The notes: generated by a model not told the origin, from the sequence alone. A DNA stretch of 64,000 nucleotides from Nitratidesulfovibrio termitidis HI1 (GCF_000504305.1 NZ_KI632512.1:1067250-1131249), one strand, 5' to 3'; shown: positions 16,858 to 26,494, counted from the stretch's first letter. Numbers and translations are program-made.

Positions 16858-17937
16858 TTACGCCAGCAACCGCAGCAGCACCGCCACGCCCCACAGGCAG
16901 CCCGCCGCCGTCAGCCCGGCCACACGCAGATGGCGCAGCAGCCCTTCCAGCCGCTCGCCGTCCCATGCATGGGTGGGGGTGAATGCCACGCCACACGCGT
17001 CCGCGCCAGCGAAGTCACCGTCATTCGCATCCGGGCGCGGCCCCAGCACCGGCTTGTGCTTGACCACCCCGAAATAGGGGGTCGGCCCTCCCATGGGCGC
17101 GCCATGCAGCCATGCAGCGGCGCTCATGGGCCAGCCCGCGTTGGGCGATTCCATGCTGCGCGCATCGCGGGCCATGGGGCCGAAGCCGCGCCAGCCGCCG
17201 TGGCCACCGTCCTTTAAAGCCAGCGGGGCCGACAGCCACAGGAACAGCGTGGCCAGACGCGCGGGCAGCCATGCCAGCACGTCATCCAGCCGGGCGCAGG
17301 CCCGGCCCAGATCACACCATGCTTCCGTACGGTAGCCCCACATGGAATCCATGGTGCTCACCGCCTTGTAGCCCCACAGCGCGGCGGGGCCGCCCAGCAG
17401 CAGCCAGAACAACGGGGCCACGAAGCCGTCGTTGAAATTCTCGGCCAGCGTTTCGGCCAGCGCGCGGCGCAGGTCCGGACGGTCCAGTTGCGCCGTGTCG
17501 CGGCTGACCAGCATGGACACTGCCGTGCGGGCCTCGTCCAGCGTGCCGTGTTCTATGGCATGCAGGGTACGCCGCCCCTCGCGCAGCAGGCTGCCCAGCG
17601 CCAGTCCGGCCCACGCAAAATACACGGCCACCAGCGCACCCAGCCACGGGGCCAGCAGGGGCAGGCAGGTCAATCCCCACACGGCAAGCGCGGTGCCGCC
17701 CGCCACGGTCACGACCGCAAGCACGCCTGCCCGGCGCAGCGCGGCGGGGCGTGCCCCTTCCGGCAGGCCATCGGCATGGCGACGGGCAAATGCCTCCGCC
17801 CGGTGCAGCACGCGGCCCACGCCACACACCGGGTGCGGCAGGCCGCGCGGATCGCCCAGCCACAGGTCCAGCAGCAGGGCCAGCGGCGGCACGGCCAGCA
17901 GACCCCACGCCCCCCACGCGCCCCACAGGAAATCCAT
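16858..17937 (-). CDS. cbiB: Adenosylcobinamide-phosphate synthase CbiB/CobD
   Basis: A 359-residue integral membrane protein that attaches aminopropanol (or its phosphate) to adenosylcobyric acid in cobalamin synthesis. It shows the N-terminal LLDLWLGDPRGLPHPV, the central SRDTAQLD...ALAETLAENFNDGFVAPLFW and GYKAVSTMDSMWGYR motifs, and several membrane segments. It is longer than most because of an insert near 290-320. The start codon overlaps the trmL stop by one base, so the two are coupled although functionally unrelated. Confidence 0.92.
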   Translation of the reverse strand: MDFLWGAWGAWGLLAVPPLALLLDLWLGDPRGLPHPVCGVGRVLHRAEAFARRHADGLPEGARPAALRRAGVLAVVTVAGGTALAVWGLTCLPLLAPWLGALVAVYFAWAGLALGSLLREGRRTLHAIEHGTLDEARTAVSMLVSRDTAQLDRPDLRRALAETLAENFNDGFVAPLFWLLLGGPAALWGYKAVSTMDSMWGYRTEAWCDLGRACARLDDVLAWLPARLATLFLWLSAPLALKDGGHGGWRGFGPMARDARSMESPNAGWPMSAAAWLHGAPMGGPTPYFGVVKHKPVLGPRPDANDGDFAGADACGVAFTPTHAWDGERLEGLLRHLRVAGLTAAGCLWGVAVLLRLLA

Positions 17938-18395
17938 CAGCGGCCTTCCAGCGCCCCGGTGTGCGCCAACGCCTGATACAGCACGATGCCCGTGGCCGTG
18001 GACAGGTTAAGGCTGCGCACCTCGCCCCAGATGGGGATGCGCACATGGTGCGGCGTGGCATCCAGTACATCGGCGGGCAGGCCGGTGGTTTCCGGTCCGA
18101 ACACAAGGGCGTCGCGCTCCGTGAAGTCAAAACGGTGCACCGCCGCCCCCGCGCGGGCGCTGGTCATGACCAGGCGGCGTTCGCGCCCCGGCCCGTCCAG
18201 GTAGGCCTGCCAGTCCGGCCACACGGAAAGGTTCACGTGCGGCCAGTAGTCCAGCCCTGCCCGTTTCAGGTAGCGGTCATCCAGGCTGAAGCCCAGCGGC
18301 TCGATGAGGTGCAACTCCGTGCGCGTGGCCGCGCACAGTCGCGCCACGTTGCCCGTGTTGGGCGGAATTTCCGGATGGTACAGAACGATGTGCAT
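17937..18395 (-). CDS. trmL: tRNA (cytidine/uridine-34-2'-O)-methyltransferase TrmL
   Basis: A 152-residue SPOUT methyltransferase that methylates the wobble ribose of leucine tRNAs. It begins with the typical MHIVLYHPEIPPNTGN and has the knotted SAM-binding motifs VFGPETTGLP and IPIWGEVRSLNLSTATGI. E. coli TrmL is 157 residues. The ATG at 18395 is chosen over upstream frames because it gives the family N-terminus. It is followed directly by cbiB with a one-base overlap. Confidence 0.92.
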   Translation of the reverse strand: MHIVLYHPEIPPNTGNVARLCAATRTELHLIEPLGFSLDDRYLKRAGLDYWPHVNLSVWPDWQAYLDGPGRERRLVMTSARAGAAVHRFDFTERDALVFGPETTGLPADVLDATPHHVRIPIWGEVRSLNLSTATGIVLYQALAHTGALEGR

Positions 18396-18554
18396 GTGGT
18401 GATACCGTAAGAAAGGGATTGCTCCGAGCTGCCATGAACAGTGAGCGGCATGTGGCGGGACGGGCCGCACCCTATCCGCCATGCGCGAGGAAGGAAAGAC
18501 CGGATGGCACACGCATTCCGACGCGCCTGCCAACCGACAACGCCGCGACCGCAG

Positions 18555-20324
18555 TTACGGCGCGATGGAAGTTCCCACGCCGATGCCTACCCGCCCTCGC
18601 TCGGTTCCATCCTTGACATCAGGTAACTCGGGCACGCCAAGGCCGCTGCCGCCCAACGCTCCGTCGCCCGCGCGCAGCAGCCCCTTCAGCCGGGCGATAC
18701 GCTGGTACGACTGGCGGATGCGGTCTGCGGAAATGCGCCCCGACTGCACAAGGCCGGTCAGCGTGGCATGCACCCGCGCGGTCAGGTCCGGCTGCCAGCG
18801 CAGGTTGTTGCCGAACAGCAGAATGTCCGCCCCGGCGTCCACGGCACGGAACACCACGTCTTCCCGCGGGTAGCGCTCGGTGATGGCGCCCATCTGCAAG
18901 TCGTCGGTGATGACCACGCCCCGCCAGCCGATGTCGCGGCGCAGCAACCCGTCGATGGTCGGGCGCGACAGGGTTGCCGGGTGCGCCGCGTCCAGCCGGT
19001 TGTCGTACAGGTGCCCTACCATGACCATGCCGCCCCAACCATCGGCCCAGGCATTGCCCACCGGGCGCAACAGGGTGCGGTAGGGCCACAGTTCTTCGGG
19101 ACGATGCGTGGCGGACACGTCGGTGACCCCCAGGTGCGAATCGGCGCGGGCGCTGCCGTGGCCGGGAAAATGCTTGAGGCACGACACCACGCCCGCCTGC
19201 GCCATGCCGTTGATGAACGCCGCCGCGTGGGCCGCCACCGTGCGCGGGTCGCGCCCGTAGGACCGCCCCAGCCTGCCGATGGCCGGGCTGTCCGGGTTCA
19301 CGTCCACATCCACCACCGGCGCGAAGTTCAGGTTCACCCCCACATCGGCCAGTTCGCGCCCCATGGCCACGGCCCGTTGCCGGGTTTCAGCCACCGTGCC
19401 CTGTCCCAGCTGACGCGCCGGAGGGTACTGGGTGAAGCCGCGCTCCGGCTTCAGCCGCTGCACCCGCCCCCCTTCCTGATCAACGGCCACGAACAGCGGC
19501 AGCCGGGTGGCGGACGCAGAGGCCGCGGACTGCAACGCGGCGGACAGCGTGCGCACCTGTTTGGGGGAAATGATGTTGCGTTCCGGGCTGCCGGAGGCCA
19601 TGTCACGGTCGAACAGGATGACCCCGCCCACGCGCCCGGCCCGGATGTCGTCCAGCACCTCGTTCACGCCGTAGGTGCCCGAGGAGCCGGATGTGCCTGC
19701 TGCGCCCGCTGAGCCCGCTGAAGCGGTAGCGCCAGTTGTGGCAGTCGCGCCTGCCTTTGACGCATTGGTCGCGTTTGCCTTCTTTGCGCTGGGCAACGAC
19801 CGCAGCAGCCCGCCCAACCCCAGCACGTCACTCGCGCTCGGAGCCACGGCCTGCGCTTCCGCCCCGCGAAAACCCATCATGAGCATCTGGCCGATCATGT
19901 CGGAAAGGGAAGGTTCGCCGTGACTCCGTGCCCCGGACGCGGGCATGCCCTCCGTCACCTTGGGGGCTGCCGGACTGACAGTTCTGGCAGGGCCAGACAC
20001 GCCGGGAACGGACACCTCGGGAATGGACGGCGCCTTGGGCGCAGCGACCTTGGGCGCGGGAACCACAGGCGCAGTGGGGCCGTCAACAGCGGCATTGGCC
20101 GAGGTGCTTCCCGTGGCGGCCATGGCCCCGGAGGCACCGAATTCACCGGCAATACCGGCGGCACTGCCATTCACACCGGGCACCCTGCCCCAGCCATCCG
20201 GCAGCACGGCACACGCCAGCATGATCGCCCCGACACACAACAGCAGACGGGTGCGCCGCAGGCAGGTCGCCCCACGCAGCAGACACATTGCCCCAAGCGC
20301 GCCCAGCGAAAGCTTCTTCTTCAC
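18555..20324 (-). CDS. Exported glycoside hydrolase family 3 protein (NagZ-like beta-N-acetylhexosaminidase)
   Basis: A 589-residue GH3 enzyme. The first 45 residues hold an Arg/Lys-rich start and a hydrophobic stretch (LLLCVGAIMLACAVL) that should export or anchor it. About 100 residues of Ala/Pro/Ser linker follow. The catalytic domain (about 145-560) is interrupted near 180-215 by a low-complexity Ala/Thr/Gly insert. Motifs are VDQEGGRVQRL, CLKHFPGHGSARADSHLGV and GVVITDDLQMGAI (nucleophile Asp), all as in NagZ. The start is GTG at 20324, overlapping the upstream gene's stop by four bases (GTGA). Cytoplasmic NagZ is about 340 residues, so this is an extended, probably periplasmic form that may act on peptidoglycan. 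Confidence 0.85.
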   Translation of the reverse strand: MKKKLSLGALGAMCLLRGATCLRRTRLLLCVGAIMLACAVLPDGWGRVPGVNGSAAGIAGEFGASGAMAATGSTSANAAVDGPTAPVVPAPKVAAPKAPSIPEVSVPGVSGPARTVSPAAPKVTEGMPASGARSHGEPSLSDMIGQMLMMGFRGAEAQAVAPSASDVLGLGGLLRSLPSAKKANATNASKAGATATTGATASAGSAGAAGTSGSSGTYGVNEVLDDIRAGRVGGVILFDRDMASGSPERNIISPKQVRTLSAALQSAASASATRLPLFVAVDQEGGRVQRLKPERGFTQYPPARQLGQGTVAETRQRAVAMGRELADVGVNLNFAPVVDVDVNPDSPAIGRLGRSYGRDPRTVAAHAAAFINGMAQAGVVSCLKHFPGHGSARADSHLGVTDVSATHRPEELWPYRTLLRPVGNAWADGWGGMVMVGHLYDNRLDAAHPATLSRPTIDGLLRRDIGWRGVVITDDLQMGAITERYPREDVVFRAVDAGADILLFGNNLRWQPDLTARVHATLTGLVQSGRISADRIRQSYQRIARLKGLLRAGDGALGGSGLGVPELPDVKDGTERGRVGIGVGTSIAP

Positions 20325-22060
20325 GCTCCGGCCTCGTCGGCGCAGGGTGTGCAGCCGCAGGCGTTCCGACCGTTGCCCTGCTCGCCCATTATGCCGGGCC
20401 GCACCTGGCACTTCACGCGGATGTTGCGCCCCACGGTGCCGTAGTCGCCCACCATGTTGAACGACGAGGCCTCCACCACCTCCACCGCCGCCTCGCCGCC
20501 GGTAACGCCAAGGCCCGCAAGGTGTTCCAGCAACGCAGTGCGCGCGTCCGCCTTGGCCCGTTCCAGGTCGAAGCCCCGGCCCGTCTTGCGTTCCACGCCC
20601 AGGGTGGGGATGAACAGCACGCCCTTTTCGGTGTCCGCAAACAGCTCCAGTTCCGCCGTGGTGCGGGTCAGCGCCGCGCCGATGGCGTTGGCCACGGCGA
20701 AGTCGTCCGGCACCTCCACCCGCTTGCCCAGCGCCGGGGCCAGCAAGGGCTGCATCACCCTGGCCGGGCCGCCCATCAGGTACACGGCGGCGGGTTCCAC
20801 CACCCTGCCCTGCAACAGTTCCATGATGGTGTACACCGGGCGGGCGTTGACCTCGTCCACCAGGTCGGTGACGGCGGCCCGGATGCGCGCCACGGCCTCG
20901 GCAATGGCGTCGTCGGCCAGCCGTTCCGGATACAGGTCCCACAGTCCTGCCAGTTCTCGGATGCCCCGCGCGGAAGCGGCAACGTCGCCCACGGCGGCAT
21001 GGCCCCGGTAGTTCAGCGCGTCGATGAGCGTGGGCCGCTTGCCGCCCATGGCCATGCTGGCCCCGGCCCGTTCCGGCCCCACGCGCACCGCCCCGGCGGC
21101 CACGTGCAGGCGCGAATCGCCGCCCACCCCGATGGACCGCGTCTTCAGCGCGCGCACCAGCGTGGGGTAGCTGCCCACCTCTATGCCGTCCTTCTCGATG
21201 ACCGGCGATCCGCAGGCAAATACGGCGATGTCCGTGGTGGTGCCGCCGATGTCCAGGATCACGCAGTCTTCACGGATGTCGCACAGGGCGATGATGCCCA
21301 TGACGCTGGCCGCCGGGCCGGACAGGATGGATTCCACCGGCAGCTCGCGCGAAACGGCCAGCGGCATGGTGCCGCCGTCGGCCTTCAGTATGTGGATAGG
21401 CGCGGTGATGCCGAATTCGCGGGCCGACTGCTCTATGGCGTCGGCAAAGCGGTTGTACACCCGCCACACCGCCGAATTGTAGTAGGCCGTGGCCACCCGG
21501 CGCGGAAAGTTCAGTTGGCCCGACAGGCGGTGCCCCAGCGAGACGAAGTCGCCGCAGCCGCAGCTTGCGGGGCTGCCGCCGCTGCGCGCGCCAAGGGCTT
21601 CGCCCATGGCCGTCTCGTGCGAAGGATTGCGGATGGAAAACTTGCCCACCGCCGCGAACAGGCGCACGCCCGCATCGCAGCAGGCGGTGGACACCCGCGC
21701 CATTTCCGCCGGGTCGAGGGGGGCAATTTCCTCGCCACGGTGGTCGATGGAGCCGCCCACCGGAAAGTAGAACCGCCCCACGCGGAAGTGCTCCGGGTCG
21801 ATGCCCGGCCCGGCGGACACCACCACCGCCACGTCCTCGGTCTTGCCTTCCACGATGGCGTTGGTGGACAGCGTGGTGCTGAGGTTCATGCGGGTGATGC
21901 GCTCCGGCGTCACCACCTGCAACAGCCCCTGCATGGCAGCGCGCACCGAGGCCAGCAGGTCGTGATGGTCGGTGGGCACCTTGACGCTGGCCGCTATGGT
22001 GCGGCCATCCATGACCACGGCATCGGTATGCGTGCCGCCGACGTCGATTCCCAGGTACAT
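20321..22060 (-). CDS. Hydantoinase/oxoprolinase (HyuA-like) family protein
   Basis: A 579-residue ATPase-fold protein. It begins MYLGIDVGGTHTDAVV (phosphate-binding loop), with STTLSTNAIVEGK and the central DIGGTTTDIAVF typical of HyuA/oxoprolinase proteins. It lacks the HyuB-type second subunit nearby, so the reaction (ATP-dependent opening of a cyclic amide or a related acylation) cannot be named. A Cys-rich insert (ASCGCGDF near 170) and tail (ACGCTPC) are unusual. The ATG is three bases after the pdxA stop, and the ribosome site lies inside pdxA. Confidence 0.82.
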   Translation of the reverse strand: MYLGIDVGGTHTDAVVMDGRTIAASVKVPTDHHDLLASVRAAMQGLLQVVTPERITRMNLSTTLSTNAIVEGKTEDVAVVVSAGPGIDPEHFRVGRFYFPVGGSIDHRGEEIAPLDPAEMARVSTACCDAGVRLFAAVGKFSIRNPSHETAMGEALGARSGGSPASCGCGDFVSLGHRLSGQLNFPRRVATAYYNSAVWRVYNRFADAIEQSAREFGITAPIHILKADGGTMPLAVSRELPVESILSGPAASVMGIIALCDIREDCVILDIGGTTTDIAVFACGSPVIEKDGIEVGSYPTLVRALKTRSIGVGGDSRLHVAAGAVRVGPERAGASMAMGGKRPTLIDALNYRGHAAVGDVAASARGIRELAGLWDLYPERLADDAIAEAVARIRAAVTDLVDEVNARPVYTIMELLQGRVVEPAAVYLMGGPARVMQPLLAPALGKRVEVPDDFAVANAIGAALTRTTAELELFADTEKGVLFIPTLGVERKTGRGFDLERAKADARTALLEHLAGLGVTGGEAAVEVVEASSFNMVGDYGTVGRNIRVKCQVRPGIMGEQGNGRNACGCTPCADEAGA

Positions 22061-22063
22061 GGC

Positions 22064-23110
22064 TCAGTCCTTTCCGTCGCAAAGGGTGCAGGCAAGGCGC
22101 AGCGCGGCGGCAAAGCTGCCGGTGTCCGCCGTGCCGGTTCCGGCGATGTCGAAGCCCGTGCCGTGATCCACCGAGGTGCGCACGAAAGGCAACCCCAGGG
22201 TCACGTTCACGGCGTCGGAAAAATGCAGCATCTTCAGGGGGGCCAGCCCCTGGTCGTGGTACATGGCCAGCACGGCGGCATAGGCCCCGCGCGCCGCCTT
22301 GACGAACAGCGTGTCGGCAGGCAGCGGCCCGATGACATCCAGCCCTTCGGCCACGGCGTCGGCCACCGCCGGGGCGATGACGTCGATTTCCTCGCTGCCG
22401 ATGCGGCCCGATTCCCCGGCGTGGGGGTTCAGCCCGCACACGGCAACCGGTCCCGCAGCCCCGATGGCCCTCGCGTGGGCCGCCGTCAGGCGCAGGCAGT
22501 GCAGCACCCGCTGCCGGGTGATCAGGCCGGGCACATCGCGCAGCGGCGGGTGGGTGGTCACCAGACTGACGCGCAGCACGTCGCCGCCAAGGTGCATGCA
22601 CACCTCGTCGTCGCCAAGGCCCGCGCGTCGGGCAAGATATTCGGTATGGCCGGGCACGTCGTACCCGGCGGCATGCAGCATGGCCTTGTGCAGCGGCAGG
22701 GTGACCAGTCCTCGGCGTCCGCGCGAGGAGGTAGCGCCCGCAGGCGCGGCCAGCAGCAGGTCGCAGGCCGTGGCAAGGGCCACCCCCGCCGCCTTGCCCC
22801 CGTCCGGGGTGGCCTGGCCCACCTGCACGCGGATGTCGGCAAGCCCCGGCGGCTCGTACAGGTACACGCCGGGAGCGGCGTCTGCCGCCAGCGCTCGCGC
22901 CGGATCGTCCACCCGTGTCCAGAAGGGAATGTTGCCCGCAAGGGCAAGATGCGCCCGCAACGAGGCTTCCGCCCCCAGCAGCAACAACACCCGGTTTGCC
23001 AGATGGGGGGGCAGATGGGCAGGCAGGTGGCCGGACAGCAGGCGGCACGCCAGTTCCGGCCCAAGGCCGTTGGCATCGCCAAGGGTTATCAGCAACGGTT
23101 CCGCACGCAT
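22064..23110 (-). CDS. pdxA: 4-hydroxythreonine-4-phosphate dehydrogenase PdxA
   Basis: A 348-residue metal- and NAD-dependent dehydrogenase, classically of the pyridoxal phosphate pathway. Metal-ligand and substrate motifs are present: GLNPHAGESGRIG, MYHDQGLAPLKML and VRTSVDHGTGFDIAG, and HKAMLHAAGYDVPGHTEYL. The N-terminal GDP-A-G-I-GPE motif reads GDANGLGPE here. ATG at 23110 has no strong ribosome site. It is tightly followed by the HyuA-like gene, an association that may mean a catabolic rather than vitamin role, since PdxA paralogues act on other phosphorylated hydroxy acids; that is inference. Confidence 0.87.
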   Translation of the reverse strand: MRAEPLLITLGDANGLGPELACRLLSGHLPAHLPPHLANRVLLLLGAEASLRAHLALAGNIPFWTRVDDPARALAADAAPGVYLYEPPGLADIRVQVGQATPDGGKAAGVALATACDLLLAAPAGATSSRGRRGLVTLPLHKAMLHAAGYDVPGHTEYLARRAGLGDDEVCMHLGGDVLRVSLVTTHPPLRDVPGLITRQRVLHCLRLTAAHARAIGAAGPVAVCGLNPHAGESGRIGSEEIDVIAPAVADAVAEGLDVIGPLPADTLFVKAARGAYAAVLAMYHDQGLAPLKMLHFSDAVNVTLGLPFVRTSVDHGTGFDIAGTGTADTGSFAAALRLACTLCDGKD

Positions 23111-23283
23111 GCCGCACAGGCTATGCGCATTCGCGCGGGCTGTCCATACGCCTATGGAGGCGCGCGCTCCTTGCAATGGCGCATGGCCCGTGCGCGGGGA
23201 GCAGGCCGGATGACACATGCGAAAGGCGGCAACAGACCGAAGCCTGCTGCCGCCATGCGTGTTTCACGAAGCCGTTACCAGCG

Positions 23284-24282
23284 TCAGCGCCGCAATTCCA
23301 CATCCGCATGGATGCCCCCGCCCGGCAGGGCATAGGCATGGGCAATGTGCTCGGTGTTGCAGTGCACGCCGTAGCGGCCCTGCCTGTCCAGCATGATCAG
23401 CCCGGCGTGCCCCGCCACCCGGCGGTGCAGCAGGTCGATGGCCTTGCGGGCGGCGTCAGCGGGGGATGCGTTGGCATCGCGCAGAAAGTCGCAGGCGGAA
23501 CGGGTCATCAGCACGCGGATGATGCCTTCGCCGAAGCCGGTGGCGGAAGCCCCGCCGGTTTCGTTGTCCGCATAGGTGCCCGCACCGCACAAGGGGGAAT
23601 CACCCACCCGGCCGGGCCGTTTCATGGGGGTGCCGCCAGTAGAGGTGGCTGCGGCGATGTTGCCCGCCGCATCCAGCGCCACCGCCCCCACCGTGCCCTT
23701 GGGCATGGCCGGTTCCGGTCCTGCCGGGCAGTTGCACGCGGTGCCGTCCATGGAAGCCGTTTCCCCGGCTGCCCCGTTCATCCCGGCCTGGGGCCGGAAG
23801 GCGTCGTGGGTGGAAAAGCCCGCGCGGGCGCGCAGTTCGTTGTACAGGCGCACTTCCCGCTCTACCACCAGTTCGGCGGGGTCGATGGCTCCAATGCCCG
23901 CTTCATGCGCAAAGCGTTCCGCCCCTTCGCCCACCAGAAAGCAGAATTCGGTGTCCATGACCTTGCGGGCGATGTCCACGGGGTGCAGGAAGTTGCGCAC
24001 CGCCGCCACGGCCCCGAAGTTCAGGGTGGCGCCGTCCATGATGGCGGCGTCCAGTTCTATCTGCCCCTCGGCGTTCAGCACGGCTCCGCGCCCGGCGTCG
24101 TAGGTGGGGTCGGCCTCCAGCACGTTGACGGCCCGGCGCACGGCCTCCAGCGCGGGCATGCCGCGTTGCAGTTCGCCCCACACGGCGTCCACCGCCGCGC
24201 GACAGCCGTCGATGTGGGCCTGCTGCCGGTCGGCGGGGATGGTCCACGCGCCGCCGTGCACGATGATTCTCGGTTGGGTCAT
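23284..24282 (-). CDS. Isoaspartyl peptidase/L-asparaginase (Ntn hydrolase)
   Basis: A 332-residue plant-type asparaginase. It is made as a precursor that cleaves itself before the catalytic threonine in PKGTVGAVALD (about residue 195), giving alpha and beta chains. The beta chain has STGGTPMKRPGRVGDSPL and CGAGTYADNETG. The N-terminus is IIVHGGAWTIP. It removes beta-aspartyl dipeptides and hydrolyses asparagine. ATG at 24282 is favoured over an in-frame start 45 bases upstream because it gives the family N-terminus. It lies 173 nt upstream of pdxA on the same strand. Confidence 0.9.
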   Translation of the reverse strand: MTQPRIIVHGGAWTIPADRQQAHIDGCRAAVDAVWGELQRGMPALEAVRRAVNVLEADPTYDAGRGAVLNAEGQIELDAAIMDGATLNFGAVAAVRNFLHPVDIARKVMDTEFCFLVGEGAERFAHEAGIGAIDPAELVVEREVRLYNELRARAGFSTHDAFRPQAGMNGAAGETASMDGTACNCPAGPEPAMPKGTVGAVALDAAGNIAAATSTGGTPMKRPGRVGDSPLCGAGTYADNETGGASATGFGEGIIRVLMTRSACDFLRDANASPADAARKAIDLLHRRVAGHAGLIMLDRQGRYGVHCNTEHIAHAYALPGGGIHADVELRR

Positions 24283-24490
24283 GTGTGTCTCTGCGGTTCC
24301 GGAATGCGCCCGCGCGGCGTGCCTCATGCACGCTGCGAGGACGGGCGGAATCTACGCAATTGCGGCCCGAAGGTGAAGGGGAAAGGCAGGGGAAAGAACG
24401 AGGAGGGAGGACAGGCCGCGCGGGCTTCCGGGGGCAACGAGGTTCTCTTTCATGCCGTGCGGATCGCCGCGCCTTCGGCGCGCGCTCGGC

Positions 24491-26419
24491 CTACCCCGGC
24501 ATCAGGGCCACCCCCGCCAACGGCGGCAGGGTCAGCACAAGGTGGTGCCCCCCGCCCCACTCGTCGGTGCGGGCCTGCAATTCACCGCCGTTGCCCACGT
24601 TGGAGCCCCCGTAGTATTCGCTGTCGGTGTTCAGCACCTCGCGCCAGACGCCCCCCTTGGGCGCGGGCACCCGGTAGTATTCGCGCACCACCGGGGTGAA
24701 GTTGAACACCCACAGCACGGGCGGGGCGCCTTCGCACAGCCGCACGAAACTGATCACCGAGCCGCCCCAGTCGGAAAAGTCCATCCAGCGAAAGCCCGTC
24801 CAGTCGTGGTCGTGCACGTGCATGGCCGGTTCGCGCCGCAGGATTCCGTTCAGGTCGCGCAGCAGGGCGTGGATGCCCCCGTGCGCGGGGAACTGGTACA
24901 GGCACCAGTCCAGCGCGCGGCTTTCGTCCCATTCGTTCCACTGGCCGAACTCGCCGCCCATGAACAGCAGCTTCTTTCCCGGATGCGCCCACATGTAGGC
25001 GTACAGCGCGCGCAGGCTGGCCTGCTGCTGCCACGCATCGCCGGGCATCTTGGAAAGCAGCGCGCCCTTGCCGTGCACCACCTCGTCATGCGAGAGCGGC
25101 AGCACGAAATTCTCGGTGAAGGCGTAGAGCAGCGAGAAGGTCAGCGCATTGTGGTGGTAGGCGCGGTGCACAGGCTCGTGCCGGAAGTAGTCCAGCGTGT
25201 CGTGCATCCAGCCCATGTTCCACTTGAAGGTGAAGCCAAGGCCGCCAGTGTACACCGGGCGCGACACCCCGGCCCAGGCCGTGGATTCTTCCGCTATGGT
25301 CATGGCCCCGGGAAACTGCCCGTGCACCACCACGTTGAGCTGGCGCAGGAATTCCACGGCGTCCAGGTTCTCGCGCCCGCCGTGTTCGTTGGGCAGCCAG
25401 TCGCCGCCCTCTCGCGAGTAGTCGAGGTAGAGCATGGAGGCCACGGCGTCCATGCGCAGGCCGTCGATGTGGAACTCGCGCAGCCAGTACAGCGCGTTGG
25501 CCAGCAGAAAGTTGCGCACCTCGTGCCGACCGTAGTTGAAGATGAAGGTGCCCCAGTCCGGGTGCTCGCCCCGGCGGGGGTCCAGGTGCTCGAACAGGGC
25601 CGTGCCGTCAAAGCGGCCAAGGCTCCAGTCGTCCTTGGGAAAGTGCGCGGGCACCCAATCGAGGATAACCCCTATGCCCGCCTGATGGCAGCGGTCCACG
25701 AAGCGCTTGAAGTCTTCCGGCCTGCCGTGGCGCGACGTGGGCGCGTAGTAGTGCCCGGTCTGGTAGCCCCACGACTGGTCCAGCGGATGTTCCGCCACGG
25801 GCAGCAGCTCGATGTGTGTGAAGCCCAGGTTCTGGACGTGCGGAATCAGCCCGTCGCCCAGTTCGTCCCACGACAGGAAGGGATGACCACCCACGCCCGT
25901 GCCGTCGGTCTTGCGTTGCCACGAGCCCGCGTGCACTTCGTAGATGGACACCGCCTGCTTGAGCGGCGGCCCCGTCTCGGCGCGGCGCTGCATCCAGTCG
26001 CCGTCGGCCCATTGGTGATTGTCGATGTCCCAGGCCACGGCGGCCACGCCGGGCCGCATTTCGGCGTACAGGGCGAAGGGGTCGGTCTTGTAGACGATGC
26101 GCCCGCCGCCGTTGTCGCCGTCACCGGTGCGGATGCCGAACTTGTACAACGCGCCTTTGCGCATGCCGGGCACAAAGGCCGCCCACACGCCGGAAACGCC
26201 CACCGGGTACAGCGGATATTCGCCCCAGCGCCAGTCGTTGAAGTCGCCCACCAGATGCACCTCGCGGGCGGAGGGCGCCCACACGGCCACCCGGTAGCCT
26301 TCCGCGCCGTCCTGCGTGGCGGGATGCGCGCCGAGCACCCGGTAAAGGTCCCAGTGTTCGCCCTTGCCGAACATGTACAGGTCGAAGGGCTCTATGAAGG
26401 CGGGGTGGGTAAGCTGCAT
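24491..26419 (-). CDS. glgB: 1,4-alpha-glucan branching enzyme GlgB
   Basis: A 642-residue GH13 enzyme that adds alpha-1,6 branches to glycogen. An N-terminal carbohydrate-binding module (about 10-115, with RVAVWAPSAREVHLVGDFN) precedes the barrel. The barrel has the family regions DWVPAHFPKD, DGLRMDAVASML (nucleophile Asp), MTIAEEST (acid Glu) and LPLSHDEVVHGK (Asp). It lacks the extra N-terminal module of E. coli GlgB (728 residues). It is 75 nt downstream of glgA on the same strand, so the two probably form a glycogen operon. Confidence 0.94.
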   Translation of the reverse strand: MQLTHPAFIEPFDLYMFGKGEHWDLYRVLGAHPATQDGAEGYRVAVWAPSAREVHLVGDFNDWRWGEYPLYPVGVSGVWAAFVPGMRKGALYKFGIRTGDGDNGGGRIVYKTDPFALYAEMRPGVAAVAWDIDNHQWADGDWMQRRAETGPPLKQAVSIYEVHAGSWQRKTDGTGVGGHPFLSWDELGDGLIPHVQNLGFTHIELLPVAEHPLDQSWGYQTGHYYAPTSRHGRPEDFKRFVDRCHQAGIGVILDWVPAHFPKDDWSLGRFDGTALFEHLDPRRGEHPDWGTFIFNYGRHEVRNFLLANALYWLREFHIDGLRMDAVASMLYLDYSREGGDWLPNEHGGRENLDAVEFLRQLNVVVHGQFPGAMTIAEESTAWAGVSRPVYTGGLGFTFKWNMGWMHDTLDYFRHEPVHRAYHHNALTFSLLYAFTENFVLPLSHDEVVHGKGALLSKMPGDAWQQQASLRALYAYMWAHPGKKLLFMGGEFGQWNEWDESRALDWCLYQFPAHGGIHALLRDLNGILRREPAMHVHDHDWTGFRWMDFSDWGGSVISFVRLCEGAPPVLWVFNFTPVVREYYRVPAPKGGVWREVLNTDSEYYGGSNVGNGGELQARTDEWGGGHHLVLTLPPLAGVALMPG

Positions 26420-26494
26420 GGCGTGTGCATTCCGTGGCTTGGGGTCAACCGGTCAGAAGGAGACGGGGCGTGTTGCGGCAGTGGCAAACCGAAA

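Noticed and set aside
20288-23335. A 1015-codon plus-strand frame opposite the HyuA-like and pdxA genes
   Set aside because: An antisense shadow in high-GC DNA; it crosses several unrelated genes and has no family resemblance.
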